From Roseibium aggregatum IAM 12614 (lineage in GTDB: Bacteria; Pseudomonadota; Alphaproteobacteria; Rhizobiales; Stappiaceae), in assembly GCF_000168975.1 (NCBI RefSeq), contig NZ_AAUW01000003.1:1-64000 (forward strand): DNA of 64,000 nt. Direction: 5' to 3'. This document shows, one piece after another, positions 35,106 to 44,027 of the stretch (its first letter is position 1; each line of letters opens with the position of its first letter). Under the pieces are notes generated by a model. It was not told the origin of the DNA and searched no databases. It saw only the letters and a program-made list of their open reading frames with translations. Made by a program: the position numbers and the translations under genes.

Positions 35106-36098
35106 TTAGAAAATGTCCTTGAAGTCGTCGATGTTGGAGCTGTCATAGACGAACGGATCGGCCATCGCGCCTTCGTTATTGTCGTCGAGCGTGAGCGTGC
35201 CCATACGGCCCATCGGGATTTCCGCACCCGGCTTGGCTTCCGCGGCGCCGGTGGACAGATTGTAGGCCAGCATGGTTGCCGAATAGCCGAGATCGATCGG
35301 GTTCCAGATCGCGAAGGATTTGGACGCACCGGACTTGATGTGACCGGCCATTTCGGACGGCAGACCGAGACCGGTCACGTTGACCTGGCCGGCTTTTTCA
35401 GCGTCAGAAACAGCCTGCGCGGCAGCCACGATGCCGACGGAGGTTGGTGCGATGATCGCTTTCAGGTCCGGATAGGTCTGCATCAGGCCCTGGGCTTCAC
35501 GATAGGACTTGTCGGCAAGGTCGTCGCCATAAACGGTGGCAACCACCTTGATGCCCGGATAATTGTCCTTCACCTTGTTCATTTCCTCGATCCAGATGTT
35601 CTGGTTCGTGGCGGTTGCGGACGCGGACAGGACGGCGACATCACCGCCATCGGGCAGATGATCGGCGGCCAGCTTGATGATCATGTTGCCGATCAGCGGA
35701 TTGGACGACGGGTTGAGGTGTAGCTGACGGCCTTCCGGCGCGACACCACTGTCCCAGGAAATCACGGTGATGCCGCGATCCATGGCCTTCTTCAGGGCCG
35801 GGACCAGGGCGTCCTGATCGTTGGCGGAGATTGCGATGGCATCGACCTTCTGGGCGATCAGCGCGTTGATGACCTCGATCTGGCCTTCAGCGGTCGTATC
35901 AGTCGGTCCGGTGTAGATGATCTCGACATCGCCGAGTTCCTTGGCGGCTTCTTCAGCGCCCTTGGCGGCAGCTTCAAAGAAGCCGATGCCGAGCGCCTTG
36001 ACGACAAGGGCGATGCGTTTTTCCGCGGCACTGGCCGGTGCGGCGATGCAGACGGCGGCGACTGCTGTTGCCGCCAGAAGTGACTTGAGCAATTTCAT
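35106..36098 (-). CDS. rhaS: Rhamnose ABC transporter substrate-binding protein
   Basis: A 330-residue periplasmic sugar-binding protein of the RbsB-like family. It has a signal peptide (MKLLKSLLAATAVAAVCIAA, cleavage near PASAAE, about residue 25). The mature protein has the two-lobe pattern KRIALVVKALGIGFFEAA, ANDQDALVPALKKAMDRGI and WDSGVAPEG, matching rhizobial RhaS. I chose the ATG at 36098 behind ggaggaaga because the signal peptide begins there. It is the first transport gene after rhaR. Confidence 0.95.
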   Translation of the reverse strand: MKLLKSLLAATAVAAVCIAAPASAAEKRIALVVKALGIGFFEAAAKGAEEAAKELGDVEIIYTGPTDTTAEGQIEVINALIAQKVDAIAISANDQDALVPALKKAMDRGITVISWDSGVAPEGRQLHLNPSSNPLIGNMIIKLAADHLPDGGDVAVLSASATATNQNIWIEEMNKVKDNYPGIKVVATVYGDDLADKSYREAQGLMQTYPDLKAIIAPTSVGIVAAAQAVSDAEKAGQVNVTGLGLPSEMAGHIKSGASKSFAIWNPIDLGYSATMLAYNLSTGAAEAKPGAEIPMGRMGTLTLDDNNEGAMADPFVYDSSNIDDFKDIF

Positions 36099-36153
36099 GG
36101 TCTTCCTCCCAAAAATGCTGCCGGCCCCTCCCAAGGTCCGGACAGTATGCCGG

Positions 36154-36960
36154 CTACCCGTTCGAGGTTGCCTTGGTCTGCGCGGCGCTTGTTTCCGCCA
36201 CGATCAGATGGATGTCGGCCTGTTCCAGCATGCTGGCCGCGCTGTCGGGGATCCCGTCATCGGTGATGACGGTGGAGATCCGCTCGAGCGGGCACAGGAT
36301 CAGGCTGGAACGGGCTCTGAATTTCGATGAGTCCACCAGAACCACCAGTTCGTCCGCCTGTCCGATCAGCTTCTGCTCGGCCTGAATGAGCAGCGGATCG
36401 GCCTCCATGAGCCCTAGCGGACCAAGCCCCTGCGCGCCCATAAACATGCGCTTGGCATAGAAATTCCGGGTCACGTCATTCTCGAAGGGACTGAGGATGA
36501 TGTTCTGTTCTCGGTAAATGACACCACCGGAAAGCATGATGGTGTTCTTGGAATTCTTGAGGAGATGCTCTGCAATCGGAAACGAGTTGGTGAACACCTG
36601 GCAGCGCTTGGTTGCCAGCGGATGCACCATCTGAAACGTCGTGGTGCCGCCATTGATGATGATGGCATCACCATCTTCACACAGCTCCACCGCCTTTTGC
36701 GCGATTGCGCGTTTCTGAGCGATGTTGATCGTTTCGTTGACACTGAACGGACGCCCCGCCAGACCGACGAACTGCGGCGGATGTATGCTCTCCGCCCCAC
36801 CCCGCACGCGGCGCAGCTTCTTCTGCACGTGCAGCTGGGCAATGTCGCGCCGGATGGTCGCTTCAGAGGAATCCGTCAACGCCACCAGTTCCTGAACCGT
36901 CACGACCGGACGATCCTGGACTGCGGACAATATGATCCTGTGGCGTTCTTTCTCGTGCAT
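36154..36960 (-). CDS. rhaR: DeoR-family regulator of rhamnose genes
   Basis: A 268-residue DeoR repressor. The N-terminal helix-turn-helix is clear (VVTVQELVALTDSSEATIRRD at about residues 20-40, here in part: DSSEATIRRDIAQLH), followed by RVRGGAES. The effector domain has INGGTTTFQMV and LVDSSKF as in sugar-phosphate sensors. The ATG at 36960 follows gggaggacc. It is divergent from rhaD over a 184-base region full of inverted repeats and is expected to repress both rhaR-K and rhaD-I. Confidence 0.94.
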   Translation of the reverse strand: MHEKERHRIILSAVQDRPVVTVQELVALTDSSEATIRRDIAQLHVQKKLRRVRGGAESIHPPQFVGLAGRPFSVNETINIAQKRAIAQKAVELCEDGDAIIINGGTTTFQMVHPLATKRCQVFTNSFPIAEHLLKNSKNTIMLSGGVIYREQNIILSPFENDVTRNFYAKRMFMGAQGLGPLGLMEADPLLIQAEQKLIGQADELVVLVDSSKFRARSSLILCPLERISTVITDDGIPDSAASMLEQADIHLIVAETSAAQTKATSNG

Positions 36961-37004
36961 CTGGTCCTCCCATTGATCAGACGTTTCCACCAATACCGGT
37001 CAAT

Positions 37005-37075
37005 GTCAATCATAAAAAATCAAAAATGATCATTTTGCAGCGCAATATGATTGATATTGATCGTTTTTGATTGAC
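37005..37075. promoter_or_regulatory. RhaR operator candidate between rhaR and rhaD
   Basis: The region is bounded by gtcaatca (37005-37012) and its inverse tgattgac (37068-37075). Inside lie tcaaaaatgatca (37020-37032) and tgatcgtttttga (37058-37070), inverted copies matching at 12 of 13 positions. Outward-facing ttgaca hexamers occur at both edges (37071-37076 on plus; complement of 37004-37009 on minus) and may be -35 elements, although their -10 partners are weak. Confidence 0.65.
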
Positions 37076-37144
37076 AACCTGATCCGTTCAAGCGAATTTC
37101 AACGCAACGAGACGCAAGCCATCAGGCTTACCTGGGAGGAAATG

Positions 37145-39247
37145 ATGTTGAATTCCGCTGCCGGTTCCCGGCTTGCCAACCTGTGGGATGACCAGAAGGC
37201 TTCCGGCATGAGCGAAGCGGAGCTGCTGCTCTACCGCTCCAACCTTCTGGGCTCCGACAAGCGCATCACCAATTACGGCGGCGGCAATACCTCCGCAAAG
37301 GCGATGGAAAAGGATCCGCTCACCGGCGACCAGGTCGAGGTTCTGTGGGTCAAGGGCTCCGGCGGCGATGTCGGCACCATCAAGATGGATGGCTTTGCGA
37401 CACTCTACATGGACAAGCTGCGGGCACTGAAAGGGCTCTACCGCGGCGTCGCGTTCGAAGACGAGATGGTCGCCTGCCTGCCCCACTGCACGTTCAACCT
37501 GAACCCGCGCGCCGCCTCCATCGACACCCCGCTTCATGCCTATGTGCCGAAAAAACATGTCGACCACATGCACCCGGATGCGATCATCGCCATTGCCGCG
37601 GCAAGCGACAGCAAGGCAATCACGCAGGAGATCTTCGGCAGCGACATCGGCTGGTTGCCCTGGAAGCGTCCGGGCTATGAACTTGGCCTCTGGCTGGAAA
37701 AATTCTGCCTGGAAAATCCGGAGGCTCGTGGGGTCGTTCTGGAAAGCCACGGCCTCTTTACATGGGCTGACGACGCCAGGGCCTGCTACGAGACCACACT
37801 GGAAATCATCAACAAGGCGATTGCCTGGTTTGAGGAAAAGACCGTCGGCAAGGATGCCTTCGGCGGGTCCAAACATCGCGCCCTCGCCCCCTCCGACCGG
37901 CGCGCGATTGCCGCCCGTCTGATGCCCGCGATCCGGGGCATGGTCTCCGGCAAGCAGCATATGGTCGGTCATTTCGACGACAGTGACGCCGTGCTGGAAT
38001 TCGTCTGCGCCAACGACATGGAAGCGCTTGCCGCCCTCGGCACAAGCTGCCCGGACCATTTCCTGCGCACCAAGATCCGCCCGCTCGTGGTCGATTTCGA
38101 TCCTGCCGCACCGGATATCGAGGCAACGCTTGCCGGTCTCGGCGAGGCAGCCGAAGCCTATCGTGATGACTATGCGGCCTATTATGAGCGCTGCAAGCAC
38201 GACGACAGTCCCGCCCTGCGCGACCCGAACGCAGTCGTCTACCTGATACCAGGCGTCGGCATGATCACCTTTGCCAAGGACAAGGCGACGGCACGCATTT
38301 CCGGCGAGTTCTATACCAACGCCATCAACGTCATGCGCGGCGCTTCCAGCGTCTCCACCTACCGCGGCTTGCCCGAGCAGGAAGCCTTCGACATCGAATA
38401 CTGGCTTCTGGAGGAAGCCAAGCTGCAGCGCATGCCGAAACCCAAGAGCCTTGCCGGCAAGATCGCTCTGGTCACCGGCGGTGCCGGTGGCATCGGTTCG
38501 GCCACCGCAGAACGCTTCCTGCGCGAAGGCGCCTGCGTGGTGCTGGCTGATATTGATGCGGACGCACTCACGGCCGCCGCCGACAATCTCACCGCACGCT
38601 ATTCCAGGGACGTCGTGCGCACGGTGACGATGGATGTCACCAGCGAAGAGGCCGTTGCCGACAGTTTCGCCCGCGCAGCACTGGAATTCGGCGGGGTCGA
38701 CATTCTCGTTTCCAACGCCGGCATCGCCTCTTCCGCCCCCATCGAGGACACCACGCTTGACCTGTGGAACCGGAACATGTCGATCCTGTCGACCGGTTAT
38801 TTCCTGGTGTCCCGAGAGGCCTTCAAGGTCATGAAGACGCAAGGGGTCGGCGGTTCCATCGTTTTCATCGGATCGAAGAACGGCCTTGCCGCGTCTCCCG
38901 GCGCCAGCGCCTATTGCACCGCAAAGGCCTCCGAACTGCACCTTGCCCGCTGTCTGGCTCTGGAAGGCGCTCCAGAAGGAATTCGCGTCAATGTGGTCAA
39001 CCCGGATGCTGTCCTGCGCGGGTCCAAGATCTGGTCCGGTGACTGGCTGAAGGAACGCGCGGAAGCCTACGGCAAGGACACATCGGAGCTTGAGGAACAC
39101 TACCGCCAGCGTTCACTGCTGAAACTCTCCGTTCTGCCGGAAGACATCGCCGAGGCAACCTACTTTTTCGCCTCCGAGTTTTCCGCCAAGTCGACCGGGA
39201 ACATCATCAACGTCGACGCCGGCAACGTTCAGGCGTTCACGCGGTAG
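37145..39247 (+). CDS. rhaD: Bifunctional rhamnulose-1-phosphate aldolase/alcohol dehydrogenase
   Basis: A 700-residue fusion. Residues 1 to about 430 form a class II aldolase/adducin domain with NYGGGNTSAK, the Zn-binding HVDHMHPDAI and ESHGLFTW. Residues 440-700 form a short-chain dehydrogenase with VTGGAGGIGSAT and the active Tyr-Lys in YCTAKAS. It cleaves L-rhamnulose 1-phosphate to DHAP and lactaldehyde and then processes lactaldehyde. ATGs at 37142 and 37145 follow gggagga; I chose the second for spacing. It heads rhaD-rhaI, divergent from rhaR. Confidence 0.95.
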   Translation: MLNSAAGSRLANLWDDQKASGMSEAELLLYRSNLLGSDKRITNYGGGNTSAKAMEKDPLTGDQVEVLWVKGSGGDVGTIKMDGFATLYMDKLRALKGLYRGVAFEDEMVACLPHCTFNLNPRAASIDTPLHAYVPKKHVDHMHPDAIIAIAAASDSKAITQEIFGSDIGWLPWKRPGYELGLWLEKFCLENPEARGVVLESHGLFTWADDARACYETTLEIINKAIAWFEEKTVGKDAFGGSKHRALAPSDRRAIAARLMPAIRGMVSGKQHMVGHFDDSDAVLEFVCANDMEALAALGTSCPDHFLRTKIRPLVVDFDPAAPDIEATLAGLGEAAEAYRDDYAAYYERCKHDDSPALRDPNAVVYLIPGVGMITFAKDKATARISGEFYTNAINVMRGASSVSTYRGLPEQEAFDIEYWLLEEAKLQRMPKPKSLAGKIALVTGGAGGIGSATAERFLREGACVVLADIDADALTAAADNLTARYSRDVVRTVTMDVTSEEAVADSFARAALEFGGVDILVSNAGIASSAPIEDTTLDLWNRNMSILSTGYFLVSREAFKVMKTQGVGGSIVFIGSKNGLAASPGASAYCTAKASELHLARCLALEGAPEGIRVNVVNPDAVLRGSKIWSGDWLKERAEAYGKDTSELEEHYRQRSLLKLSVLPEDIAEATYFFASEFSAKSTGNIINVDAGNVQAFTR

Positions 39248-39277
39248 CAATCCTTGAGGTAATCGAACCACATCTTC

Positions 39278-39384
39278 CCTCATCCTGAGGAGGACCGCCA
39301 GGTCCGTCTCGAAGGATGGGCCACACGATCTGAGCTTGCCGCCCATCCTTCGAGACGCGAGCAGGCTCGCTCCTCAGGATGAGG
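39278..39384. repeat. Inverted pair of REP-like elements between rhaD and rhaI
   Basis: ccctcatcctgaggagga (from 39278) and its partner ending tcctcaggatgagg (39384) are inverted, as are gtctcgaaggatgggc and gcccatccttcgagac, leaving a short central spacer of about 16 bases. The RNA would form a stem of about 45 bp with few mismatches. It is the most complete copy of the family at 101-145, 504-546 and 612-660. Confidence 0.85.
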
Positions 39385-39449
39385 AAGTGGATTGAGGGAA
39401 GTGATCTTGGAACAAACGGATCGAAGAAAATCCGGGAAAGGATCTTCTC

Positions 39450-40733
39450 ATGATGATCGACACATCGCTGGTCGCCGGGGAAAACGAGACCCGCACTGCC
39501 GACCTGAAGCGTGACTATGAAACCCTGGGCGAAAGGCTAGACCGGCGCGGCGTTTCCATTGACGCCGTCAAGGAAAAGGTCGCCGCCTATGGTGTTGCCG
39601 TACCGTCCTGGGGTGTCGGCACCGGCGGCACGCGCTTTGCGCGTTTTCCCGGCAAGGGCGAACCGCGCAACATCTTCGACAAGCTGGAAGATTGCAGCGT
39701 CATCCAGCAGCTGACCCGCGCAACGCCCAACGTTTCGCTGCATATTCCCTGGGACAAGGCCGACCCTGCAGAGCTGAAGGCCAAGGCAAACTCGCTCGGG
39801 CTTGGTTTTGACGCCATGAACTCCAACACCTTTCAGGATCAGGACGGCCAGCCACTTTCCTACAAGTTCGGCTCGCTCAGCCATACGGACGCCGGCACGC
39901 GCAGGCAGGCTGTCGAGCACAATCTGGAATGCATAGAGATCGGCAAGGCCATCGGCTCCAGGGCCCTGACCATCTGGATCGGCGACGGATCGAACTTCCC
40001 GGGACAGACCCACTTCACCCGTCAGTTCGAACGGTATCTGGACGCGGCCAAGACCATTTATGCGGAGCTGCCGGACGACTGGCGGCTGTTCACCGAGCAC
40101 AAGATGTATGAGCCCGCCTTCTATTCCACCGTCGTGCAGGACTGGGGCACCAACTACATGATCGCGCAGGAACTGGGCGCGAAGGCCTACTGCCTTGTCG
40201 ATCTCGGCCACCATGCCCCCAACGCCAATATCGAGATGATCGTTGCCCGGCTGATCCAGTTCGGCAAGCTCGGCGGTTTCCACTTCAACGACAGCAAGTA
40301 TGGCGACGATGACCTGGATACCGGGTCCATCGACCCGTACCGGCTTTTCCTGGTCTTCAACGAGCTGGTGGATGCCGAAACGCGAAAGGCACCCGGTTTC
40401 GACCCCGCGCATATGCTCGACCAGTCTCACAATGTCACCGATCCCATCGAAAGCCTGATGGTCTCCGCCATGGAGGTGCAGCGTGCCTATGCCCAGGCCC
40501 TGCTGGTCGATCGGTCTGCCCTGGAGGGCTTTCAGGACAGCAACGACGCCCTGATGGCAACAACCACCCTGAAAACGGCGTTCAGAACCGACGTCGAGCC
40601 GATCCTGGCCATGGCAAGACTGGAAAACGGTGGCGCTATCGATCCCGTTGCGGCCTATCGTACAGCCGGATACCGGCAGAAGGTTTCGGAGATCCGCCCG
40701 GATGTGTCCGGGGCTGGTGGCGGGATCGTCTGA
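39450..40733 (+). CDS. rhaI: L-rhamnose isomerase (RhaI type)
   Basis: A 427-residue xylose-isomerase-fold enzyme converting L-rhamnose to L-rhamnulose. Metal ligands are visible in order: Glu in TEHKMYEPAF (about residue 215), Asp and His in CLVDLGHHAPNANIE (about 250), His and Asp in GGFHFNDSKYGDDDLD (about 283). The type is that of Pseudomonas and rhizobial RhaI, distinct from E. coli RhaA. It follows rhaD across 200 bases containing the REP pair; there is an adjacent second ATG at 39453. Confidence 0.94.
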   Translation: MMIDTSLVAGENETRTADLKRDYETLGERLDRRGVSIDAVKEKVAAYGVAVPSWGVGTGGTRFARFPGKGEPRNIFDKLEDCSVIQQLTRATPNVSLHIPWDKADPAELKAKANSLGLGFDAMNSNTFQDQDGQPLSYKFGSLSHTDAGTRRQAVEHNLECIEIGKAIGSRALTIWIGDGSNFPGQTHFTRQFERYLDAAKTIYAELPDDWRLFTEHKMYEPAFYSTVVQDWGTNYMIAQELGAKAYCLVDLGHHAPNANIEMIVARLIQFGKLGGFHFNDSKYGDDDLDTGSIDPYRLFLVFNELVDAETRKAPGFDPAHMLDQSHNVTDPIESLMVSAMEVQRAYAQALLVDRSALEGFQDSNDALMATTTLKTAFRTDVEPILAMARLENGGAIDPVAAYRTAGYRQKVSEIRPDVSGAGGGIV

Positions 40734-40784
40734 CCCCCGGGCGTTGGACAGGAAAATACCGGCCGGGAGGGTCCCCCTTCCCGG

Positions 40785-41711
40785 TCAGGCCGAGGCGCGA
40801 ATGAGCGACACCAGCGCCTCGACTTCAGGGTCGAATTCATCCTTGTTCGGGATCAGCAACCCGTAACGGCTCATGTGCTCTTCCAGTTTGACCGGCAGAA
40901 TACGGATCAGGCCGTTTTCCTGGTAGTAGTCGGCAACCGATTGCGGCAGCACCGCCAGCATCTCGCTTTTGCCGACCGCCAGCGTCGTCATCAGCATCGA
41001 TGATGTCTCAAGGCCGTAATGCGGCGCCGGCAGATCCGCATGGGCGAAAGCGAGTTCGATCGACATGCGCATCGGACTGGGGCGCGGCTGAAGGATCCAG
41101 CTGAAATCGCCAAGATCCACCAGGCTCAACTGTTTGCTTGACGCCAGTGGATGCGACGGCGCCGCCACGACCGCCAGTTTTTCCTGCCAGAGCGGCTCGA
41201 ACCTGATCCCCGTCATGTCGAGATGTTCCACCGGCCGCCCCAGAACAATATCCAGAGCACCTTCGTTGAGCGCGGAAATCAGATTGTCGGAAGTGGACAC
41301 CATCAGGCTGATCTGCGGCCCGACGTTCGTTTCCATCAGGTTCATCAGCAGTTCCGACACCTGCCCCGGCAAGGCTTCCATGATGGCCCCAAGCCGCACC
41401 TTGCCGTATTCACCGCGCTGCATCGCCGACAATTGCGCCTTCAGCCGCCCGGTCTCGGAAATGATCTGCCGGGCATGCCGGGCCACCACGACGCCATAGG
41501 CCGTCGGCTTCATGCCCCGGGAAAGACGCTCGAACAGGGTGACCCCAAGCGTGTCCTCAACTTCCTTCAGGAGCTTTGTCGCCCCCGGCTGCGACAGGTT
41601 CAACTCACGCGCGGATTCGTGAAGATTGGTTGTGACTTCCAGGCTCGCCACCAGGGCAAGCTGTTTGAACCGCAGGCGAGACAGGATCGCCATGTCGAAG
41701 GTTCCGTGCAT
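40785..41711 (-). CDS. LysR-family regulator (GbpR-like)
   Basis: A 308-residue LysR protein. The helix-turn-helix is LVASLEVTTNLHESARELNL with LSQPGATKLLKEVED, and the effector domain is complete (LVGRP-like VLGRPVEHLD near residue 155). The branch resembles GbpR/PcaQ-type regulators of sugar and acid metabolism. I chose the ATG at 41711 for normal length; open sequence continues to 41792. It lies downstream of the dapA-like gene on the same strand and converges on rhaI. Confidence 0.88.
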   Translation of the reverse strand: MHGTFDMAILSRLRFKQLALVASLEVTTNLHESARELNLSQPGATKLLKEVEDTLGVTLFERLSRGMKPTAYGVVVARHARQIISETGRLKAQLSAMQRGEYGKVRLGAIMEALPGQVSELLMNLMETNVGPQISLMVSTSDNLISALNEGALDIVLGRPVEHLDMTGIRFEPLWQEKLAVVAAPSHPLASSKQLSLVDLGDFSWILQPRPSPMRMSIELAFAHADLPAPHYGLETSSMLMTTLAVGKSEMLAVLPQSVADYYQENGLIRILPVKLEEHMSRYGLLIPNKDEFDPEVEALVSLIRASA

Positions 41712-41850
41712 ATCGATCGATCCGCTCAGTCGTTGGCGTACCCGCTTGGCGGTTTCAATCGATACCGGATTTTTTCCTTTCCAGACAGTCAAATACCCGG
41801 CCTCATGCTTGTGGAGGGACCAAACGGCGGCGAACCGCCTGAAAGTCTCG

Positions 41851-42762
41851 TCACTTCCCCCAACGCAGAACCAGGGGATCGAGCCGGCGCAAAAGCGTCA
41901 GCAACCTTTCGCGCACCGGCTGCGGCAGCGGGTCGATCGGATGCCGGCAGAAATCGGATTTGATGACACCACCTTCGACCATCGCCGCCTTGCAGGAGCG
42001 CCAGCCGCATAAGCGGTTCTCATGATTGATGACAGGCAGAACACGCGCGTAGGCGTCTGCAGCCTCATCCGGCTTTCCTGCGTGATAAAGCTCGATCACG
42101 GGCTTGATCTGGTCGACAATCATCCCCGAGGTCATCGACCCGCGCGCACCCGCATCCAGATCCGCAAGCAGCGTGATGCCTTCCTCTCCGTCAAAGGGAC
42201 CTTCAATGGCTGGACCGCCTTCTGCAATCAGAGACCGCAACTTGTTGGCAGCCTGCGGACATTCGATCTTGAAGAGCTTTACCATCTCGATCTCGCGCGC
42301 CATCTTCACCAGAAGCGGCACTGGCAGGTCGACGCCGGACAGGGGGGCATCCTGGATCATGATCGGAATGCCGACCTCGCCGACGGCGGCGAATTGATCG
42401 TAGGTTTGCTGGGCGTTCCCCTTCAGAAGAGCACCGTGATAGGGCGGCATCATCATGACAATGGCCGCGCCAAGCGACTTGGCAAGGTGCGCCCGCTCTA
42501 CCGCGATCCTTGTCGCGAAATGGCTGATCGTGACGATGACCGGGACGCGGCCGTCGATATGCTCGATGCAAAGCCGCGTCAGCAGCTCTCTCTCGGCATC
42601 GGACAACAGGAACTGCTCCGAGAAATTCGCCAGAATACAGATGCCGTCCGCACCCTGGTCGATAAGGCAATCCAGCACGCGGCGCATGCCGGGCTCGTCC
42701 AGCGAGCCGTCTTCGTGAAAGGGTGTCGGGGCGACAGGCCAGATACCGGAATAAGGGGTCAT
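41851..42762 (-). CDS. DapA-like (DHDPS/NAL family) lyase or dehydratase
   Basis: A 303-residue TIM-barrel protein of the dihydrodipicolinate synthase/N-acetylneuraminate lyase family. The Schiff-base Lys is in VKLFKIECPQ (about residue 164) and the active Tyr in MMMPPYHGAL (about 108). The usual GTTGE motif is replaced by ILANFSEQFL (residues 43-52), so it is unlikely to be DapA itself. Neighbours suggest it acts on a 2-keto-3-deoxy sugar acid made by the adjacent dehydratase. The gap to that gene holds a perfect 11-bp hairpin. Confidence 0.88.
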   Translation of the reverse strand: MTPYSGIWPVAPTPFHEDGSLDEPGMRRVLDCLIDQGADGICILANFSEQFLLSDAERELLTRLCIEHIDGRVPVIVTISHFATRIAVERAHLAKSLGAAIVMMMPPYHGALLKGNAQQTYDQFAAVGEVGIPIMIQDAPLSGVDLPVPLLVKMAREIEMVKLFKIECPQAANKLRSLIAEGGPAIEGPFDGEEGITLLADLDAGARGSMTSGMIVDQIKPVIELYHAGKPDEAADAYARVLPVINHENRLCGWRSCKAAMVEGGVIKSDFCRHPIDPLPQPVRERLLTLLRRLDPLVLRWGK

Positions 42763-42803
42763 GGGCTACGTGCTTTTTGCTTTCAGGATACGGGATGAGC
42801 TCA

Positions 42804-42829
42804 CCGCCCTGGCCCACAGGCCAGGGCGG
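42804..42829 (-). promoter_or_regulatory. Intercistronic hairpin between the dehydratase and dapA-like genes
   Basis: A perfect 11-bp stem, ccgccctggcc with ggccagggcgg, and a 4-base loop. No T run follows on the minus strand, so it looks like an RNA processing or stabilising element more than a terminator. Confidence 0.7.
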
Positions 42830-42841
42830 AAACCCGAAAGG

Positions 42842-44014
42842 TTACTCGGTGATATCAAAATGCTGGAGGTGCTTGTCCGAGATCGCGATGCCGAGGCCCG
42901 GCAGATCGTCGTCAAGCTGCAGATAGCCGTCCACGGCTTCCGGATCGCCTTCGAAAATGTAGTAGAAGAGCTCGTTGCCGACCTCGACATCGAAGACGGG
43001 GAAATATTCGCTGATCGGGCAATTCGTGTTGGCCATGGTCAAATGGTAGTTGTGCATCTGGCCCGCATGGGGAATGACCGGGATCTGGGCAGCTTCGGCA
43101 ATGGCGTTGATCTTTTGTGCTGCCGTGATGCCACCGACGCGGTTGGTATCATACTGCAGCACGCTGACGGCCTTGCGGTTGATGAGCTCGGCGCAGCCGA
43201 TCACCGAAAACTCGTGCTCTCCACCGGAAATCGGCACGATGTTCATCGCGTTGAGTTCGGCATAACCGGCAACATCGTCGGCAATCACCGGCTCTTCAAG
43301 CCAGCGCGGCTCGTAAGGAGCGAGTTTCGGCAACATGCGCTTGGCATAGTCGAGGTTCCAGCCCATGTAGCATTCGAGCATGAGATCATTGTCGTAACCG
43401 ATGACCTCGCGAACCGCCTCGACCCGCTTCAGGTTTTCGCGCATGCCCGGCATGCCGTCCTTCGGACCGTAACCAAAGCGGGACTTGAAGGCCTTGTAAC
43501 CGCCCTTCATCGCCTCTTCGGCTTCCTTCTGCATCGCTTCGATCGATCCGGCATAGAGCTTGGAATAATAGACCGGGATCCTGTCCTTGGTGCGCCCGCC
43601 CAGAAGCTTGAAGACAGGCTTACCGACCAGTTTGCCCATCAGGTCCCAGATGGCAATGTCAATGGCGGAGATCGCCGTCATGCCGATCCCCTTGCGGCCC
43701 CAGGCATGGCTGCGCCGGTACATCTTTTCCCAGATGTAGGCATAGTCGAACGGATCTTCGCCGATCACCAGCGGGGCGTACCAGTCGTCGATGACCTTCT
43801 TGACCACCGAGGGAGCCAGTGCGGCGTTGCCGATACCGATGGTGCCGTCTTCCGTCTCGACTTCACATGTCAGCCACTGGTGAAAGCGGAAGGACGACAT
43901 TGCATCGCCCTTCATCCAGAGAGCATCGGAGGCATTGGTGCAGAAGTTGCCCTGCGGCGGGACCGTCGGACCTTTCCAGGTCCAGACGCGCGTGCGTACG
44001 GATTTGATTTTCAT
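42842..44014 (-). CDS. Enolase-superfamily sugar-acid dehydratase (L-rhamnonate dehydratase-like)
   Basis: A 390-residue mandelate racemase/muconate lactonizing enzyme-type protein. Catalytic features: K177-S-R179 in [10 protein letters not shown], metal ligands E214 ([10 protein letters not shown]), E240/E241 (RWLEEPV) and E266 (GGEHEFS), and H316 in [33 protein letters not shown] and NCPISEYF resemble E. coli L-rhamnonate dehydratase more than other subgroups I can recall, but the first metal ligand is Glu, not Asp. It should dehydrate an aldonate to a 2-keto-3-deoxy acid; L-rhamnonate or L-lyxonate are candidates. Start ATG 44014 ([13 protein letters not shown]) fits the family. Confidence 0.88.
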
Positions 44015-44027
44015 ATGACTGGTCCAC

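Noticed and set aside
37088-39100. Open minus-strand frame of about 670 codons opposite rhaD
   Set aside because: The plus strand encodes an intact two-domain RhaD; the opposite frame is low-complexity without motifs.
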